Part shown: one piece after another, positions 1-10,951 of the stretch
How positions within the stretch are numbered: the stretch's first letter is position 1
Layout of the letters: the number at the start of each line of letters is the position of its first letter
Source: Maricaulis maris
GTDB taxonomy: Bacteria > Pseudomonadota > Alphaproteobacteria > Caulobacterales > Maricaulaceae
Assembly (NCBI RefSeq): GCF_003634045.1
Contig: NZ_RBIM01000002.1
Coordinates: 434,001-498,000 of the forward strand
Reading direction: 5' to 3'
DNA length: 64,000 bases
Position numbers and translations under genes: made by a program
Notes under the pieces: generated by a model
Told to the model about the DNA's origin: nothing
Databases searched by the model: none
Seen by the model: only the letters and a program-made list of their open reading frames with translations

Positions 1-73
1 AGTCAAGCGTGCAGATTGCATGAGGCCGATACGCCGCTAATCTCCGCCGCGAACCCACAGTCTGGAGCCTGAC

Positions 74-535
74 ATGCCCGCCATCGACACCCGCCTCGCC
101 GAGCTTGGAATCACCCTGCCGGAACCGGTCGCCCCGGTCGCCAATTATGTGCCCTTCGTGCAGAGCGGCAGCCAGATCTTCATTTCCGGCCAGGTCTCGA
201 TCGGCCCGGACGGGCTGGTGAAGGGAACGCTTGGCAGCGATATGGACGTTGCGGCCGGCCAGGCCGCAGCGCGCCTGTGCGCCATCAATCTCATCGCCCA
301 GCTGAAAGCCGCCTGCGGCGGCGACCTGTCGCGGGTGAAGCGGGTTGTGAAGCTTGGCGGCTTTGTTGCGGCGGTACCGGGCTTCACCGACATTCCCATG
401 GTCATCAATGGCTGTTCCGACCTGATGGTCGAGGTCTTCGGCGATGCTGGCCGTCATGCCCGCTCGGCGGTCTCCTGTCCCGCCCTGCCGCTGGGCGCCG
501 CGGTCGAGGTCGACGCTGTGATCGAGATCGTCTGA
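74..535 (+). CDS. RidA family enamine/imine deaminase
   Basis: A 153-residue RidA (YjgF/UK114) family protein. Members form trimers that hydrolyse reactive enamine or imine intermediates released by PLP enzymes, and they act in the cytosol. The C-terminal family signature is visible as HARSAVSCPALPLGA followed by VEVDAV, which places the conserved Arg and the acidic residue of the ligand pocket; a central VKRVVKLGGFV strand also fits. The ATG at 74 follows a GGAG at suitable distance. The stop overlaps the next start (TGATG), so translation of the downstream cupin gene is probably coupled. The protein is some 25 residues longer than E. coli RidA, as in the longer RidA-like subgroup. Family assignment is firm; the substrate is unknown. 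Confidence 0.9.
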   Translation: MPAIDTRLAELGITLPEPVAPVANYVPFVQSGSQIFISGQVSIGPDGLVKGTLGSDMDVAAGQAAARLCAINLIAQLKAACGGDLSRVKRVVKLGGFVAAVPGFTDIPMVINGCSDLMVEVFGDAGRHARSAVSCPALPLGAAVEVDAVIEIV

Positions 536-846
536 TGAAACGCCTCCGCGCCCGCGACTTTACCGCGGACAGGGCCTGGGGCGCAGAGCGCCTTGCGCTG
601 TTCGGCTCAACCGGCGTTAGCCTGCACTGGACTGATCGCCCCTATCGCTGGCACCGCAATACCGGCGACGAAGTCTTCGTGGTGCTCGATGGCCGGGTCG
701 AGATGAAATATCGCGAGGGCGGCGAAGAAAAGTCCATGCAGCTCGAGGCCGGCGACGCGTTGACCATCGGCGATGGTGAGGAGCATGTCGCCCACCCCGT
801 CGGCGAAGCGCGCATCCTCGTGATCGAGGATATCGGCAGCGAGTGA
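535..846 (+). CDS. Small single-domain cupin protein
   Basis: A 103-residue single cupin fold protein. The two cupin motifs are recognisable: His40 and Glu46 in the first, and His84/His87 after a GDALTIGDGEEH turn in the second, so a divalent metal could be bound. I chose the ATG at 535 because it overlaps the RidA stop codon in a TGATG coupling arrangement; upstream in-frame starts lie inside ridA. Cupins of this size are often isomerases, dioxygenase-like enzymes or sugar-binding domains, and nothing in the sequence decides between them. Coupling to RidA suggests a shared small-molecule pathway, which is inference. Confidence 0.8.
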   Translation: MKRLRARDFTADRAWGAERLALFGSTGVSLHWTDRPYRWHRNTGDEVFVVLDGRVEMKYREGGEEKSMQLEAGDALTIGDGEEHVAHPVGEARILVIEDIGSE

Positions 847-893
847 TACCCGCGATCCGACCAGGATGTGACTTTCGATGGGCGACAGGCCGG

Positions 894-1334
894 TCAGGAC
901 ATGTATCGGCCGGCGGCGCTCTCGGCTTCCGCTGACCGATCGTTTCGCCACAGCTGCGACATGGCCAGGGCGGCAAACAGGGAAAATGCCAGGATCAATG
1001 TGTAGCGCCAGTGCCAACCTCCGATGTCCGGTTGGACAATGACCCAGGCATTGGCGGCCAGGTCACTGACCAATACGGCCAAGCCCACCAACAAGCCGAC
1101 GCGGCGGCGGAACAGGACAAGCGTCGCGACGAGGAAGTCGAGTGGCAAGAGTGCCGTGAAATAGGCATTCAGAAGAATTGGTACATGGGTGTAGGGCAAC
1201 CATCCCCACTGAACGACGTCGATGAGGTGAGAACTGCCCCCCACAACGAAACCGACGACCCAAACCGCAACGATAAGGCGACGCCAAAAACCGGACCCGC
1301 TTACCTGCCCCTGATGCACCATGGATCGCCCCAT
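894..1334 (-). CDS. Four-helix membrane protein of unknown function
   Basis: A 146-residue integral membrane protein with four hydrophobic segments (roughly residues 13-35, 52-75, 80-103 and 112-133) and a polar C-terminal tail. I took the ATG at 1334; an ATG at 1322 is also possible, and the longer reading from 1400 adds an Arg-rich extension that looks like non-coding shadow. It faces the dsbA-like gene divergently. I do not recognise a family; the layout resembles small DoxX-like or other four-helix membrane proteins, but no diagnostic motif is visible. Confidence 0.6.
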   Translation of the reverse strand: MGRSMVHQGQVSGSGFWRRLIVAVWVVGFVVGGSSHLIDVVQWGWLPYTHVPILLNAYFTALLPLDFLVATLVLFRRRVGLLVGLAVLVSDLAANAWVIVQPDIGGWHWRYTLILAFSLFAALAMSQLWRNDRSAEAESAAGRYMS

Positions 1335-1462
1335 ACCCCGAATCCCGACTTCCAAGCCCGCATCACTCCAACAAGATCGTGACCACCTCAACCGCAGCAC
1401 CCCCTCGAAAGATGCGTCGGTCCGGGCTAACTAGTCGGCAACAAGGCAAAAGGATGAGATTC

Positions 1463-2206
1463 ATGTATCGACTGTTCGCCATCGTCGCGGCGTCAATTGC
1501 CCTTCTCGGCTGCCAGCAGCCGGCCGCTTCCGCCCAGCTGAACGACACAGCACGCGACGAAGTGCGCGAGATTGTCCGCGACTACATCCTGGAAAATCCG
1601 GAGATCATCGAAGAAGCCCTGATCGAGCTGCAGCGGCGCGCCCGGGCCCGTGAAATGCAGGCCGTCTATGACGCCGTCGCTGCCAACAGCGAAGCGATTT
1701 TCAACGACGCCCGTGACCCGCGTCTCGGCCCCGATGATGCCGACGTCGTGATCATCGAATTCATGGACTACAAGTGCTCCTATTGCCGTGTGGCTGCGGC
1801 CTGGGTGGAAGACGTTCGCGAGCAATATGGCGACCGCGTCCAGATCGTGTTCAAGGAATATCCGATCCTCGGCGATGACTCGATCGAGGCGGCCCGCGCC
1901 GCACTCGCAGCGCTGCGTCAGGGTGAAGAGGTCTACGCCGCTTTCCATCTCGCCATGGTGCGCTCGTCCGGCCCGCTGCCTTCGGCCCGCATCGACCAGC
2001 TGGCGACCGTGTCCGGCGTCGATGTAGCCCGCATGCGGACCGACATGGATGATCCTGCGATCATGGCCCACATCAACCAGGTCCACTCGCTGGGCCGGGC
2101 CCTCAATGTCACCGGCACGCCCTTCTTCATCGTCGACGGGACCGTGATCCCGGGGGCCAATGAAATGGCGCTGGATGAAGCCTTGGCCGCCGCCCTGCGG
2201 GGCTAG
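1463..2206 (+). CDS. DsbA-family thiol oxidoreductase lipoprotein
   Basis: A 247-residue periplasmic thioredoxin-fold protein. The N-terminus has a lipoprotein signal (lipobox LLGC, acylated Cys17), then a helical region rich in Glu/Arg (residues 30-75), then the DsbA-like domain with active site C105-S-Y-C108 and a TGTPFF cis-proline loop near residue 220. It should oxidise or isomerise disulfides or reduce exported partners. The start at 1463 is preferred over the ATG at 1454 because AAAAGG lies about 8 nt upstream of 1463 but touches 1454. Its stop overlaps the stop of convergent thiG within a CTAG. The helical N-terminal extension resembles the ScsC/Com1-type oligomerising region. Confidence 0.87.
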   Translation: MYRLFAIVAASIALLGCQQPAASAQLNDTARDEVREIVRDYILENPEIIEEALIELQRRARAREMQAVYDAVAANSEAIFNDARDPRLGPDDADVVIIEFMDYKCSYCRVAAAWVEDVREQYGDRVQIVFKEYPILGDDSIEAARAALAALRQGEEVYAAFHLAMVRSSGPLPSARIDQLATVSGVDVARMRTDMDDPAIMAHINQVHSLGRALNVTGTPFFIVDGTVIPGANEMALDEALAAALRG

Positions 2207-3006
2207 ATCAGGCCCGACAGAGGGCTGGACGGGTCGGCATAGCGCTTTTTGGGCATGCGACCGGCCAGATAGCTCTCGCGACCGGCAATGACCGCATGGC
2301 GCATCGCCCGCGCCATGCGGATCGGGTCTTTCGCCTCGGCGATGGCGGTGTTCATCAACACGCCGTCACAGCCCAGCTCCATCGCCACGGTGGCGTCTGA
2401 CGCCGTGCCGACACCGGCATCCACGATAACCGGCACCTTGGTCTGCTCGATGATGAGGCGGATATTGACCGGGTTCTGGATGCCCAGGCCCGAGCCGATC
2501 GGTGCGCCCAGCGGCATGATCGCGCAGCAACCGATCTCTTCCAGCTTCTTCGCGTAGACCGGATCGTCCGAGCAATAGACCATGACGTCGAACCCGTCCT
2601 TGATCAGCAGCTCGGCGGCGCGCAGCGTCTCGGCCATGTCGGGATAGAGGTGTTTGGGGTCGGAAAGGACTTCCAGCTTCACCAGGTTCCAGCCGCCGGC
2701 CTCGCGGGCCAGGCGCAGCGTGCGCACGGCATCTTCGCCGGTGAAACAGCCGGCCGTATTGGGCAGGAAGGTGTAGTCGTCCGGTGAAATGAAATCGACC
2801 AGGCGCGGCTCGTCCGGATTGGACAGGTTCACCCGGCGGATGGCGACGGTGATCATCTCGGCGCCGGAGGCCTCCAGCGCTTGGGCATTCTGGGCGTAGG
2901 TCTCGTACTTGCCCGTGCCGATGATCAGGCGCGAGGTGAAGGTGCGACCGGCCACAACCAGCGGCGTGTCCTCGAACGGGGCGTTCACGGCCTGTGCGTC
3001 ATCCAT
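2203..3006 (-). CDS. thiG: Thiazole synthase ThiG
   Basis: A 267-residue TIM-barrel thiazole synthase. It condenses 1-deoxy-D-xylulose 5-phosphate, dehydroglycine and ThiS thiocarboxylate to make the thiazole of thiamine. Visible family features are LIIGTGKY near the N-terminus, VKLEVL carrying the Schiff-base lysine, and phosphate-binding loops PLGAPIGSG and [12 protein letters not shown] chose the ATG at 3006, one base after the thiS stop, with GGAGG just upstream; the longer frame reads into thiS. It is the second gene of a thiS-thiG pair. No thiE, thiO or thiC is seen here. Its stop overlaps that of the convergent dsbA-like gene. Confidence 0.95.
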   Translation of the reverse strand: MDDAQAVNAPFEDTPLVVAGRTFTSRLIIGTGKYETYAQNAQALEASGAEMITVAIRRVNLSNPDEPRLVDFISPDDYTFLPNTAGCFTGEDAVRTLRLAREAGGWNLVKLEVLSDPKHLYPDMAETLRAAELLIKDGFDVMVYCSDDPVYAKKLEEIGCCAIMPLGAPIGSGLGIQNPVNIRLIIEQTKVPVIVDAGVGTASDATVAMELGCDGVLMNTAIAEAKDPIRMARAMRHAVIAGRESYLAGRMPKKRYADPSSPLSGLI

Positions 3007-3007
3007 C

Positions 3008-3211
3008 TCATCCACCTCCAACAAATGCGACAATCTCGATCCGGTCGCCATCGGCGAGCGCGGTCTGGTCATATTGCGAGCGCGGCACAATGGCCAGATT
3101 GCGCTCCACCGCGATCTTGCGGCCATCCAGGCCGAGAATCGTGACGAGGCCACTCACGCTCGTATCAGGGTCGACCTTGCGGCCTTCGCCATTGACTGTC
3201 AGCTGCAGCAT
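3008..3211 (-). CDS. thiS: Sulfur carrier protein ThiS
   Basis: A 67-residue ubiquitin-fold sulfur carrier. Its C-terminal glycine is adenylated and converted to a thiocarboxylate that donates sulfur to ThiG. The sequence ends in VGGG, giving the required terminal Gly-Gly, and has the usual LNGEGR-like start and [11 protein letters not shown] hairpin. Start at 3211 gives normal ThiS length. The gene lies one base upstream of thiG and is surely co-translated. Only about 70 bases separate it from divergent aroQ, too little for a TPP riboswitch, and none is recognisable. A GANTC site lies at 3233. Confidence 0.93.
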   Translation of the reverse strand: MLQLTVNGEGRKVDPDTSVSGLVTILGLDGRKIAVERNLAIVPRSQYDQTALADGDRIEIVAFVGGG

Positions 3212-3284
3212 GGTCTTCGCTGGCCTTTCTCTGAGTCCCTCGTTAGACCCGTGGTAAATCCCGTTACGGATGCAAAGCAAGGCC

Positions 3285-3725
3285 ATGACCCGACCCATTC
3301 ACATCCTCAATGGTCCCAATCTCAATCTTCTGGGCACGCGCGAGCCGGAAATCTATGGCGCGCTGAGCCTGGCTGAAATTGAACAGGCCTGTGTTGCCCA
3401 TGCCCGTGACTTGGGGTTTGGCATCGTCTTTCGCCAGTCCAATCAAGAGGGTGAACTCATTGACTGGCTGCATGACGCAAACGTCAATGCGAGTGCAGTT
3501 GTTTTCAATCCGGCTGCATTCACACATACATCGGTCGCTTTGCATGACGCGGTTCGCGCGATAGAACCTCCCGTCATCGAAGTTCACTTGAGTCAGACTG
3601 CAGCACGCGAAGCCTTCCGGCACCATTCCTATATCGCCCTTGCGGCCCGCGGATCGATCACTGGCCTCGGACTGCAGAGCTATCTTCTGGGCATCAACGC
3701 TGCCGTCTCCTGTCTCGGCAACTGA
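3285..3725 (+). CDS. aroQ: Type II 3-dehydroquinate dehydratase
   Basis: A 146-residue type II dehydroquinase. It dehydrates 3-dehydroquinate to 3-dehydroshikimate in the shikimate pathway as a cytosolic dodecamer. The opening NGPNLNLLG motif, the substrate loop QSNQEGELIDW, the catalytic-His segment FNPAAFTHTS and the EVHLS...REAFRHHSY segment are all present. The start at 3285 gives standard length; an ATG 15 bases upstream would add five residues. It heads the aroQ-accB-accC-aat run, an order common in alphaproteobacteria, with accB beginning 22 bases downstream. Confidence 0.95.
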   Translation: MTRPIHILNGPNLNLLGTREPEIYGALSLAEIEQACVAHARDLGFGIVFRQSNQEGELIDWLHDANVNASAVVFNPAAFTHTSVALHDAVRAIEPPVIEVHLSQTAAREAFRHHSYIALAARGSITGLGLQSYLLGINAAVSCLGN

Positions 3726-3747
3726 CGGAACCAAAGGTCTAATTATC

Positions 3748-4230
3748 ATGAGTTCTGATTCCCGACCCCGCTCCCCGATCAGCGCAAAGCTTGTCCGCGA
3801 ACTGGCGGATATCCTGCGTGAAACCGACCTGTCGGAAATCGAGGTCGAGCGTGGCGATTTGCGCCTCAAGATCGCCCGTCAGATCACCGCGGCCCCGGTC
3901 GTTCACAGCGTCGCAGCGCCGGCCCCGACGGCGGCAGCACCGGCCGCAGCGGCCCCGGCCGCCATTGCTGCCACAGCCGCAGACCCGGCTGATGATCCCA
4001 ATGCCGTGAAATCCCCCATGGTCGGTACCGCCTATCTAAAACCGAATCCGGACGCGGTGAATTTCGTGAAGGTCGGCGACCAGGTGAAGAAGGGCGATAC
4101 CGTGCTTCTCGTCGAGGCCATGAAAACCTTCAACCCGATCACGGCAGAGAAGGCCGGCACGGTCACCGACATTCTCGTCGAAGACGGCCAGCCGGTCGAA
4201 TACGGCGAACCCCTCTTCGTCCTGTCCTGA
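3748..4230 (+). CDS. accB: Biotin carboxyl carrier protein of acetyl-CoA carboxylase
   Basis: A 160-residue AccB. It carries the biotin that is carboxylated by AccC and then used to make malonyl-CoA. The N-terminal helical region is followed by an Ala/Pro linker (residues 53-85) and a biotinyl domain. The biotinylation motif reads EAMKT with Lys126, where many relatives have EAMKM; the Thr variant is common in AccB proteins of this class. The ATG at 3748 has AAAGG upstream. accC starts 25 bases after the stop, so the two are co-transcribed. Confidence 0.95.
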   Translation: MSSDSRPRSPISAKLVRELADILRETDLSEIEVERGDLRLKIARQITAAPVVHSVAAPAPTAAAPAAAAPAAIAATAADPADDPNAVKSPMVGTAYLKPNPDAVNFVKVGDQVKKGDTVLLVEAMKTFNPITAEKAGTVTDILVEDGQPVEYGEPLFVLS

Positions 4231-4255
4231 CGCGACCAGCAAGGCGAGCGACGAC

Positions 4256-5602
<1,347 letters not shown>

Positions 5603-5633
5603 TCCGCCCGGCCGGCCCGGTTGAGGAGAGGAC

Positions 5634-6284
5634 ATGCGCGGCTTCGGTGCCGAGGAATTGCTCAATTGCTATGCCCGCGGCGTCTTCCCGATGGCCGAGG
5701 GTCGCGACGATCCGCGCATCTACCTGCTCGACCCCGACGAACGCGGCATCATCCCGCTCGATGGCTTCCATGCCTCACGCAGCCTGAAAAAGACCGTCCG
5801 CCAGGATGTGTTCCAGGTCACCGTCGATCATGACTTTGCTGCCGTGGTCGCGGGCTGTGCCACACCGGCATCGGGCCGCGAGGAAACCTGGATCAATGAT
5901 GGCATCATCCGCCTCTATGGCGACCTGCATACGGCCGGCTATGCCCATTCGGTGGAATGCTGGAGCGGCGATGATCTGGTTGGCGGGCTCTATGGCGTTT
6001 CGCTGGGCGCCGCCTTTTTCGGCGAGAGCATGTTCTCGCGCCGCCGCGATGCCTCCAAGGTCGCGCTCGTCCACCTGATCGCGCGGCTCAAGGCCGGTGG
6101 CTACAGCCTGCTCGACACGCAATTCACCACCGAGCACCTGCAAAGTTTCGGCGCGCAGACGATTTCACGCAGCGATTATCGCGCGAAACTGGCCGATGCG
6201 TTGATATTCGAGGCGGACTTCAACACGCTGCCGGACGAGATAACCGGCGATCAGGCCCTGCAGTCGATCACCCAGACGTCGTAG
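5634..6284 (+). CDS. aat: Leucyl/phenylalanyl-tRNA--protein transferase
   Basis: A 216-residue Aat protein. It adds Leu or Phe to N-terminal Lys or Arg of proteins, marking them for ClpAP via the N-end rule. Family features include [14 protein letters not shown] near the start, [20 protein letters not shown], the [19 protein letters not shown] core and the terminal LLDTQF..HLQSFGA segment. A GAGGAGAGG ribosome site precedes the ATG. The 3' end overlaps the convergent DUF2155 gene by 34 bases. The aroQ-accB-accC-aat order supports the call. Confidence 0.95.
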   Translation: MRGFGAEELLNCYARGVFPMAEGRDDPRIYLLDPDERGIIPLDGFHASRSLKKTVRQDVFQVTVDHDFAAVVAGCATPASGREETWINDGIIRLYGDLHTAGYAHSVECWSGDDLVGGLYGVSLGAAFFGESMFSRRRDASKVALVHLIARLKAGGYSLLDTQFTTEHLQSFGAQTISRSDYRAKLADALIFEADFNTLPDEITGDQALQSITQTS

Positions 6285-6727
6285 ACGGGGTGTTCCAGCG
6301 GGTTCTGGGCCGGCCGCGAAGCAAACATCCAGCCGGAAAAGATCGGCTCGCCCTCGACATCGACTCCAAAACCATCGGTCCGGCGATCATTGACCTGCAG
6401 GAAGGCATAGGTTTCCGGCGTCTCTTCCGGCGGCCGCTTGCGGCAATATTGCGCCGTGATCGACAAGGCCCCGAACTGGACCGTGTCGCCAATGGCGACC
6501 TCGAAATCGCGGGTGCGGGCGGTCACCTTGTCGAGACCGCGCAAGACAACCAAGCTGCCCGGCTGCGAAGACAAGGGACCCCGTTCCGGCGTGTTGTCTG
6601 GGTCGTCGCGGCGCAGGAGGTCGGATGCGTCCTCGGCGGATGAGGACGATGACGGGGTCTCGTCCTGGGCCCAGAGTGGAGCGGCCAGCGCGAGCGAGAC
6701 AATCGAGGCGAGTACACAGGTTTTCAT
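6251..6727 (-). CDS. DUF2155 exported protein
   Basis: A 158-residue exported protein of the DUF2155 family. It has a signal peptide (residues 1-20, cleavage after LWA), a low-complexity Ser/Asp-rich linker and a C-terminal domain with two conserved Cys (in [18 protein letters not shown] and the terminal IDCRA) that could form a disulfide. DUF2155 genes typically lie next to aat and an NDUFA12 gene in alphaproteobacteria, as here. The molecular role is unknown. The end overlaps aat by 34 bases on the opposite strand, so the two genes share sequence. Confidence 0.85.
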   Translation of the reverse strand: MKTCVLASIVSLALAAPLWAQDETPSSSSSAEDASDLLRRDDPDNTPERGPLSSQPGSLVVLRGLDKVTARTRDFEVAIGDTVQFGALSITAQYCRKRPPEETPETYAFLQVNDRRTDGFGVDVEGEPIFSGWMFASRPAQNPLEHPVYDVWVIDCRA

Positions 6728-6769
6728 GACGCATACCCTGTCGCGGGATTGTGACGCGGTAAAGGCGGA

Positions 6770-7186
6770 TTATGCCTCGTCCGGAGACCAGGCCTGATAG
6801 TCACCGGTCGTGGACTGGCGGCGGTCACTGGAGGCGAGCGAGCCGGTCGGACGATAGGCGTGCACCGTGCCGGTGAGATTGGGATGGTGATCCTTCTCCC
6901 ACGCCTGGCGCATCAGCGGCGTGTCGCTGGGACGTTCGTCGAACGTGTGATGCAGCCAGCCATGCCAGTCAGACGGCACGCGCGAGGCGTCGGCATAGCC
7001 CTTGTAAATGACCCAACGACGCTTCTGGCCCTGGCCATCCGGACCGGTGACACCGGATTCCTCGAAATAGCGATTGCCGTACGCGTCCGAGCCGACCTGT
7101 TTGGCGCCGCGCATGCGCAGCGTCAGGAAGGTTCCCGGGGTGGCATCTTTCCACCACACGAAGATTTTTGAGATCAGTCCGAACAT
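6770..7186 (-). CDS. NDUFA12-like complex I accessory subunit
   Basis: A 138-residue protein of the NDUFA12 (B17.2) family, one of the few eukaryotic complex I supernumerary subunits also found in alphaproteobacteria. Family segments are visible: NRYFEE, RRWVIYKGYADASRVP, and WHGWLHH. It is expected to bind the peripheral arm of NADH:ubiquinone oxidoreductase on the cytoplasmic side. The ATG at 7186 starts at a typical MFGLI position. It lies 42 bases upstream of the DUF2155 gene on the same strand, forming a conserved two-gene unit. Confidence 0.92.
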   Translation of the reverse strand: MFGLISKIFVWWKDATPGTFLTLRMRGAKQVGSDAYGNRYFEESGVTGPDGQGQKRRWVIYKGYADASRVPSDWHGWLHHTFDERPSDTPLMRQAWEKDHHPNLTGTVHAYRPTGSLASSDRRQSTTGDYQAWSPDEA

Positions 7187-7199
7187 TGTCAGCGGCTCC

Positions 7200-7320
7200 G
7201 AGTCGGTCGAGGCAGGCTTGGCCTATATGCCCCTGTCGGGCAGCCGGGTCCAGTGTTGAACGCGGCGGGTTTCAGGACCGTATCACGACGCGGTAGACTC
7301 GTTGTGCGCCCGAGCGATTC
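7200..7320. promoter_or_regulatory. Divergent intergenic region with three GANTC sites
   Basis: The 154-base gap between NDUFA12 and the reductase-like gene holds GANTC sites at 7200-7204, 7296-7300 and 7316-7320. GANTC is the CcrM methylation target and part of GcrA-dependent promoters in Caulobacter relatives. Regulation by methylation is inference. Confidence 0.35.
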
Positions 7321-7340
7321 GGGTCGGGAGGGAATTCAGC

Positions 7341-10298
7341 ATGCAGGTCTTCGGTCGCCTAGCCGATTTCATCGCCGAGACAGCGTCCGCCAGCGGGCTG
7401 GAGACGCACCTGCTGGCATCCAGTGATGATGATGCGGACGGCCCAACCGATGCCGCGAGCGGCACCGTGCGGCAGATCACCACGCCGGCGGGCTGGAGCG
7501 GCACCGCCGCCCAAACCCTCGCCGACCTGCTGGACACGCCACGGCCGCTGCAAACCAGCCCGCGCAAAGGCGCCAAGACCTTCGGCGCGCTGTGCCCGGC
7601 CTCGGCAAGCGGTGATGAACGCGTCCCTGAAACGGATTTTGCCACCGCCGCTCAGCGCTTGTCCGGCGCCATGGCCTGGTCGGCGGCCCGGCAGGGCGGT
7701 TTCGCCAATGACACTGACGCTGAACTGTTTGCCGCCGAACTCGCCGCCAGCCTGACCGGACGAATGGTCATTGCCGATGCCACGCTGATCCGCGAAGGCG
7801 GTGTCGACTGGGCCTATGGTGATCCAGTGCCCGGCGCCGCAACGCCAACACCGCCGCTCACCATCCGCGTCAATTCGCGCCAGGCCCCGGGCCAGTTGCG
7901 CCGCGTCGCCGAAACGGCGCTGCGCGCTTCGGTCCTTGATGTCGGCGCCCGCGTCACCCGTGATCGTCTCGAAGCGATCGGCGAAGCGGTGCGTCGCTGT
8001 TCAGGCGATATCGAGGAATGTTTCGATCCGCGCCGCAATGCCGCCCTGGCCCGCGCCATGCGCCGCGCCCTCAAGGACGGCGTGCCGGAGGAAGCCGTCG
8101 AACGCGCCCTCGCCCTGGCCCGGCAAGGCACCGATGACGAGGCGCTCTCGGCGCTTATTCCCGACGCGGTCGAGACCCGCCCGGCGGTTTTGCATGTGCC
8201 TGCGGCCTTCACGGCTGCCGTATCGGGCGACCAGACTTGGACGTTTGAACAGGATGGCGGCGAAGTGCGTGCCCGTGACTTGCGGACCGGCATTGCCCGC
8301 ACCGTATGGAGTTTCGGCACGCCGTCACTGGCCTTCCACGCCAGTCCGGACGAGACCGGGCCGAGCCTGTGGATCAATCTTCCCGCCTTCCTTGATCACA
8401 AGCATGGCTTCCGGGCAGACCTTTTTACCGACGCATTGCGCTACTGGGCCATCGCACTGACTCTCAGCGCGCCCAAGGGCGCCAGCTCGGCCGGCTCCCT
8501 GTCCCTGACCGGTCTCGGTGCACTAATGATGTCGGCCGGCCTCGCCTACAGCAGCGATGCGGCCCGCGCCGCCAGCGCCGCCATTGCCCACCTGGCGACA
8601 CGAACCCTACGCGATGTCGCGATGGAAACCGGAGCCGCCGCGCCCGGGCTGGGTGAACTGCCGGACCTCGACCTCCTGCCCGCCGCCTTCTCGCCGGTGG
8701 CCGCCGAGTTGCGCACGTCCCCCGCCCCCTTCCTGCCGAAAGCCGCCTTGGCCAGGCCGGGACCGACCCTGACCTGCCGGGAGCCGGATGCCACGGTCGC
8801 CGCCCTCATCGATGCCGACAGTTTCGGCGCCAAGCCGGTCGCGTCGGCGATCACCAGCGATGCCGACATGGCAGGTGGCCGACGCCTGCGCGATTGTGCC
8901 CGTGCCGGCCTGCTTGCCTTGGGCTGCAGCGTCACCGAGGTCGAACGCGCCGAAGATCATGCCGCCGGCCATGGCAGCCTGCGCGGCGCCCCCGGCATCT
9001 CGCTGGAAGACCTGATGGCACGCGGCTTGCCGGCCGAGGCGCTTGAACGCCTCGAAGACTCGATCGCGGAGGGGGCTTCCATCCGCCACGCCCTCAATCG
9101 CTGGACACTCGGAGACCGGACCTGTCGCGACGCGCTGGGCCTGACCAGCGACGTGATCGAGCGTGACGGCAATTCCCTGTGCCACGCCATCGGTTATGAC
9201 GAGGCCGATATCCGCGCCGCCGATGCCCACGCCCACGGCACCGGTGATCTCGCCGGCGCTCCGGACCTGTCGGCCAATACGCGCCGGGTCTTCGACACGC
9301 CGTCGCACCAGGACCAGATGCTGATGGCCGCCGCCATTGAGGCGCAGATTGGCGGCTGCTGCCAGACCGCGCTCGCGATCGAGGGCGATGCCACGATTGA
9401 TGATGTCGCGGCCCTGATCGATCTCGGCGGCGAGCTGGGCCTGCGGGCCCTGTCGATCCGGCGCACGGCGTCGGGCCTGTTCGACCTCTTGCCGGCGATT
9501 GATTTCGACAAGGGCGATTATGCCGCCGAGGCGCCGCCGACCGAACGCGTCGTTGAGCGCACGGTTGAACGGGTTGTCGAAATGCCGGCCGCCCGCCGCA
9601 AACTTCCGGACCGCCGCAAGGGCTATATCCAGAAAGCCACTGTTGGCGGCCACAAGGTCTATCTCCACACCGGCGAATTCGATGATGGCGAGCTCGGCGA
9701 GATTTTCATCGACATGCACAAGGAAGGCGCCGCCTTCCGCTCGCTGATGAATAATTTCGCCATCGCGATCTCGATCGGCCTGCAATACGGCGTACCGCTG
9801 GAAGAATTCGTCGACGCTTTCGTCTATACGCGCTTCGAGCCCGCTGGCGCTGTGCAGGGCAATGACTCGATCCAGCACGCGACCTCTATCCTGGACTATC
9901 TCTTCCGCGAGCTCGGCGTTTCCTATCTCGGCCGTGATGACCTGGCGGAAATTCCGGCTGACAAGGCTGATCCCGGCGATCTCGGTCGCGGCGTCCAGGA
10001 AGAGAAGCTGGCCCAGGAAGACGCGGCCAAATTCATTTCGCGCGGCTTCTCGCGCGGCCAGGTGCCCGACAATATCCTGATGTTTGCCAATGCCCCGAAG
10101 CGGGCCGCCAGCGGCGATGGCAAGGACAATCAGTCCGGCCATTACGAGATCGAGGATCAAGGCCACGCCACGCGATCGACCTCGCGTGACATCTCCGTCT
10201 ACAGCGGCGCACCCTGCCCGGAATGTGGCCATTTCACAGTCGTGATGGACGACGAGACGGGGCAGAAATGTGATGCCTGCAACTGGACCGGTAGCTGA
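7341..10298 (+). CDS. Class II ribonucleotide reductase-like protein lacking the catalytic motifs (TSCPD protein)
   Basis: A 985-residue protein that follows the architecture of B12-dependent NrdJ. The C-terminal quarter is clearly NrdJ-like: a TSCPD domain (about residues 755-860, with [19 protein letters not shown] and [13 protein letters not shown]) and a final zinc-ribbon-like CPEC...CDAC pair (about residues 958-980). Earlier segments also match NrdJ from memory, for example [20 protein letters not shown] and FNKW-like [12 protein letters not shown]. However, the NPCSE motif with the thiyl-radical cysteine is absent (the alignment runs straight into [12 protein letters not shown]) and the PTGTI loop reads [10 protein letters not shown] infer a catalytically dead paralogue, perhaps regulatory. 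The start at 7341 has GGGAGGG upstream. NDUFA12 lies divergently. Confidence 0.8.
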   Translation: MQVFGRLADFIAETASASGLETHLLASSDDDADGPTDAASGTVRQITTPAGWSGTAAQTLADLLDTPRPLQTSPRKGAKTFGALCPASASGDERVPETDFATAAQRLSGAMAWSAARQGGFANDTDAELFAAELAASLTGRMVIADATLIREGGVDWAYGDPVPGAATPTPPLTIRVNSRQAPGQLRRVAETALRASVLDVGARVTRDRLEAIGEAVRRCSGDIEECFDPRRNAALARAMRRALKDGVPEEAVERALALARQGTDDEALSALIPDAVETRPAVLHVPAAFTAAVSGDQTWTFEQDGGEVRARDLRTGIARTVWSFGTPSLAFHASPDETGPSLWINLPAFLDHKHGFRADLFTDALRYWAIALTLSAPKGASSAGSLSLTGLGALMMSAGLAYSSDAARAASAAIAHLATRTLRDVAMETGAAAPGLGELPDLDLLPAAFSPVAAELRTSPAPFLPKAALARPGPTLTCREPDATVAALIDADSFGAKPVASAITSDADMAGGRRLRDCARAGLLALGCSVTEVERAEDHAAGHGSLRGAPGISLEDLMARGLPAEALERLEDSIAEGASIRHALNRWTLGDRTCRDALGLTSDVIERDGNSLCHAIGYDEADIRAADAHAHGTGDLAGAPDLSANTRRVFDTPSHQDQMLMAAAIEAQIGGCCQTALAIEGDATIDDVAALIDLGGELGLRALSIRRTASGLFDLLPAIDFDKGDYAAEAPPTERVVERTVERVVEMPAARRKLPDRRKGYIQKATVGGHKVYLHTGEFDDGELGEIFIDMHKEGAAFRSLMNNFAIAISIGLQYGVPLEEFVDAFVYTRFEPAGAVQGNDSIQHATSILDYLFRELGVSYLGRDDLAEIPADKADPGDLGRGVQEEKLAQEDAAKFISRGFSRGQVPDNILMFANAPKRAASGDGKDNQSGHYEIEDQGHATRSTSRDISVYSGAPCPECGHFTVVMDDETGQKCDACNWTGS

Positions 10299-10355
10299 TC
10301 CGGTAACGGCGCGGGCCTTGCAGCACACCCGGCAATATCTTCGGAGTGCTCCACA

Positions 10356-10844
10356 ATGGTACGGCTTATCCTTGCCCTGACCGCCCTCGTCGCGACATCC
10401 GGCCTTGCCCAGGCCCAGGATGCGGGACAGATTGCGCGTGTCCAGGCGGGCCAGTCCTGCCCCGGCTGCAACCTTTTCCAAGCGGAACTGGCTTATCGCG
10501 ACCTGCCCGGCATTGATGTGTCCGGTGCCCGCCTGCGGCAGGCGAACCTCGCCTTGGTGACCATGAACCGGGCCCGTTTCGACGGCACCGACCTGTCTGT
10601 TGCCAACCTCTTTGGCGGCCGTTTCACCGGCGCCAGCTTCCGCAATGCCGATCTCAGCCGGGCCAATCTGGTCGGCGCCCATTTTGGCAGCGCCGACTTC
10701 AGCGGCGCGGATCTCAGCGGCGCAACCCTGTCCGGCGCCGAGATGGAGCGGGTTCGCGGCCTCACCCAGGCCCAGCTGAGCGCAGCGTGCGGCGACAATT
10801 CGACACAATTGCCGGCCGGACTGACGCTGCCAGCCTGTCGCTGA
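10356..10844 (+). CDS. Exported pentapeptide-repeat protein
   Basis: A 162-residue protein with a signal peptide (residues 1-20, ending AQA) followed by about 14 pentapeptide repeats of the A(D/N)LXX type (for example ADLSRANLVGAHFGSADFSG). Such repeats form a right-handed quadrilateral beta-helix. A CPGC motif opens the mature domain, and a Cys pair near the end (SAACG, LPACR) may close it by a disulfide. A GGAGTG lies upstream of the ATG. The next gene repeats the design (ECEGC entry, ACGDGTT exit), so the two are paralogues. Function is unknown. Confidence 0.8.
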   Translation: MVRLILALTALVATSGLAQAQDAGQIARVQAGQSCPGCNLFQAELAYRDLPGIDVSGARLRQANLALVTMNRARFDGTDLSVANLFGGRFTGASFRNADLSRANLVGAHFGSADFSGADLSGATLSGAEMERVRGLTQAQLSAACGDNSTQLPAGLTLPACR

Positions 10845-10951
10845 TCACCGCTTGCAATGCTGGCCAGCCCAGCCACGCCCTCATAGGATATGCAATCGGG
10901 TTACCGTGATTTAAGTCGCCTTGCCGGTTTGGCTGGCCTATCCGTGAGCAT

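Noticed and set aside
3212-3284. Possible TPP riboswitch before thiS
   Set aside because: The gap is too short and lacks the conserved CUGAGA-type thi-box structure.
8607-10808. A 733-residue antisense frame across the reductase-like gene
   Set aside because: It mirrors a coding frame with clear NrdJ homology and shows no protein features of its own.
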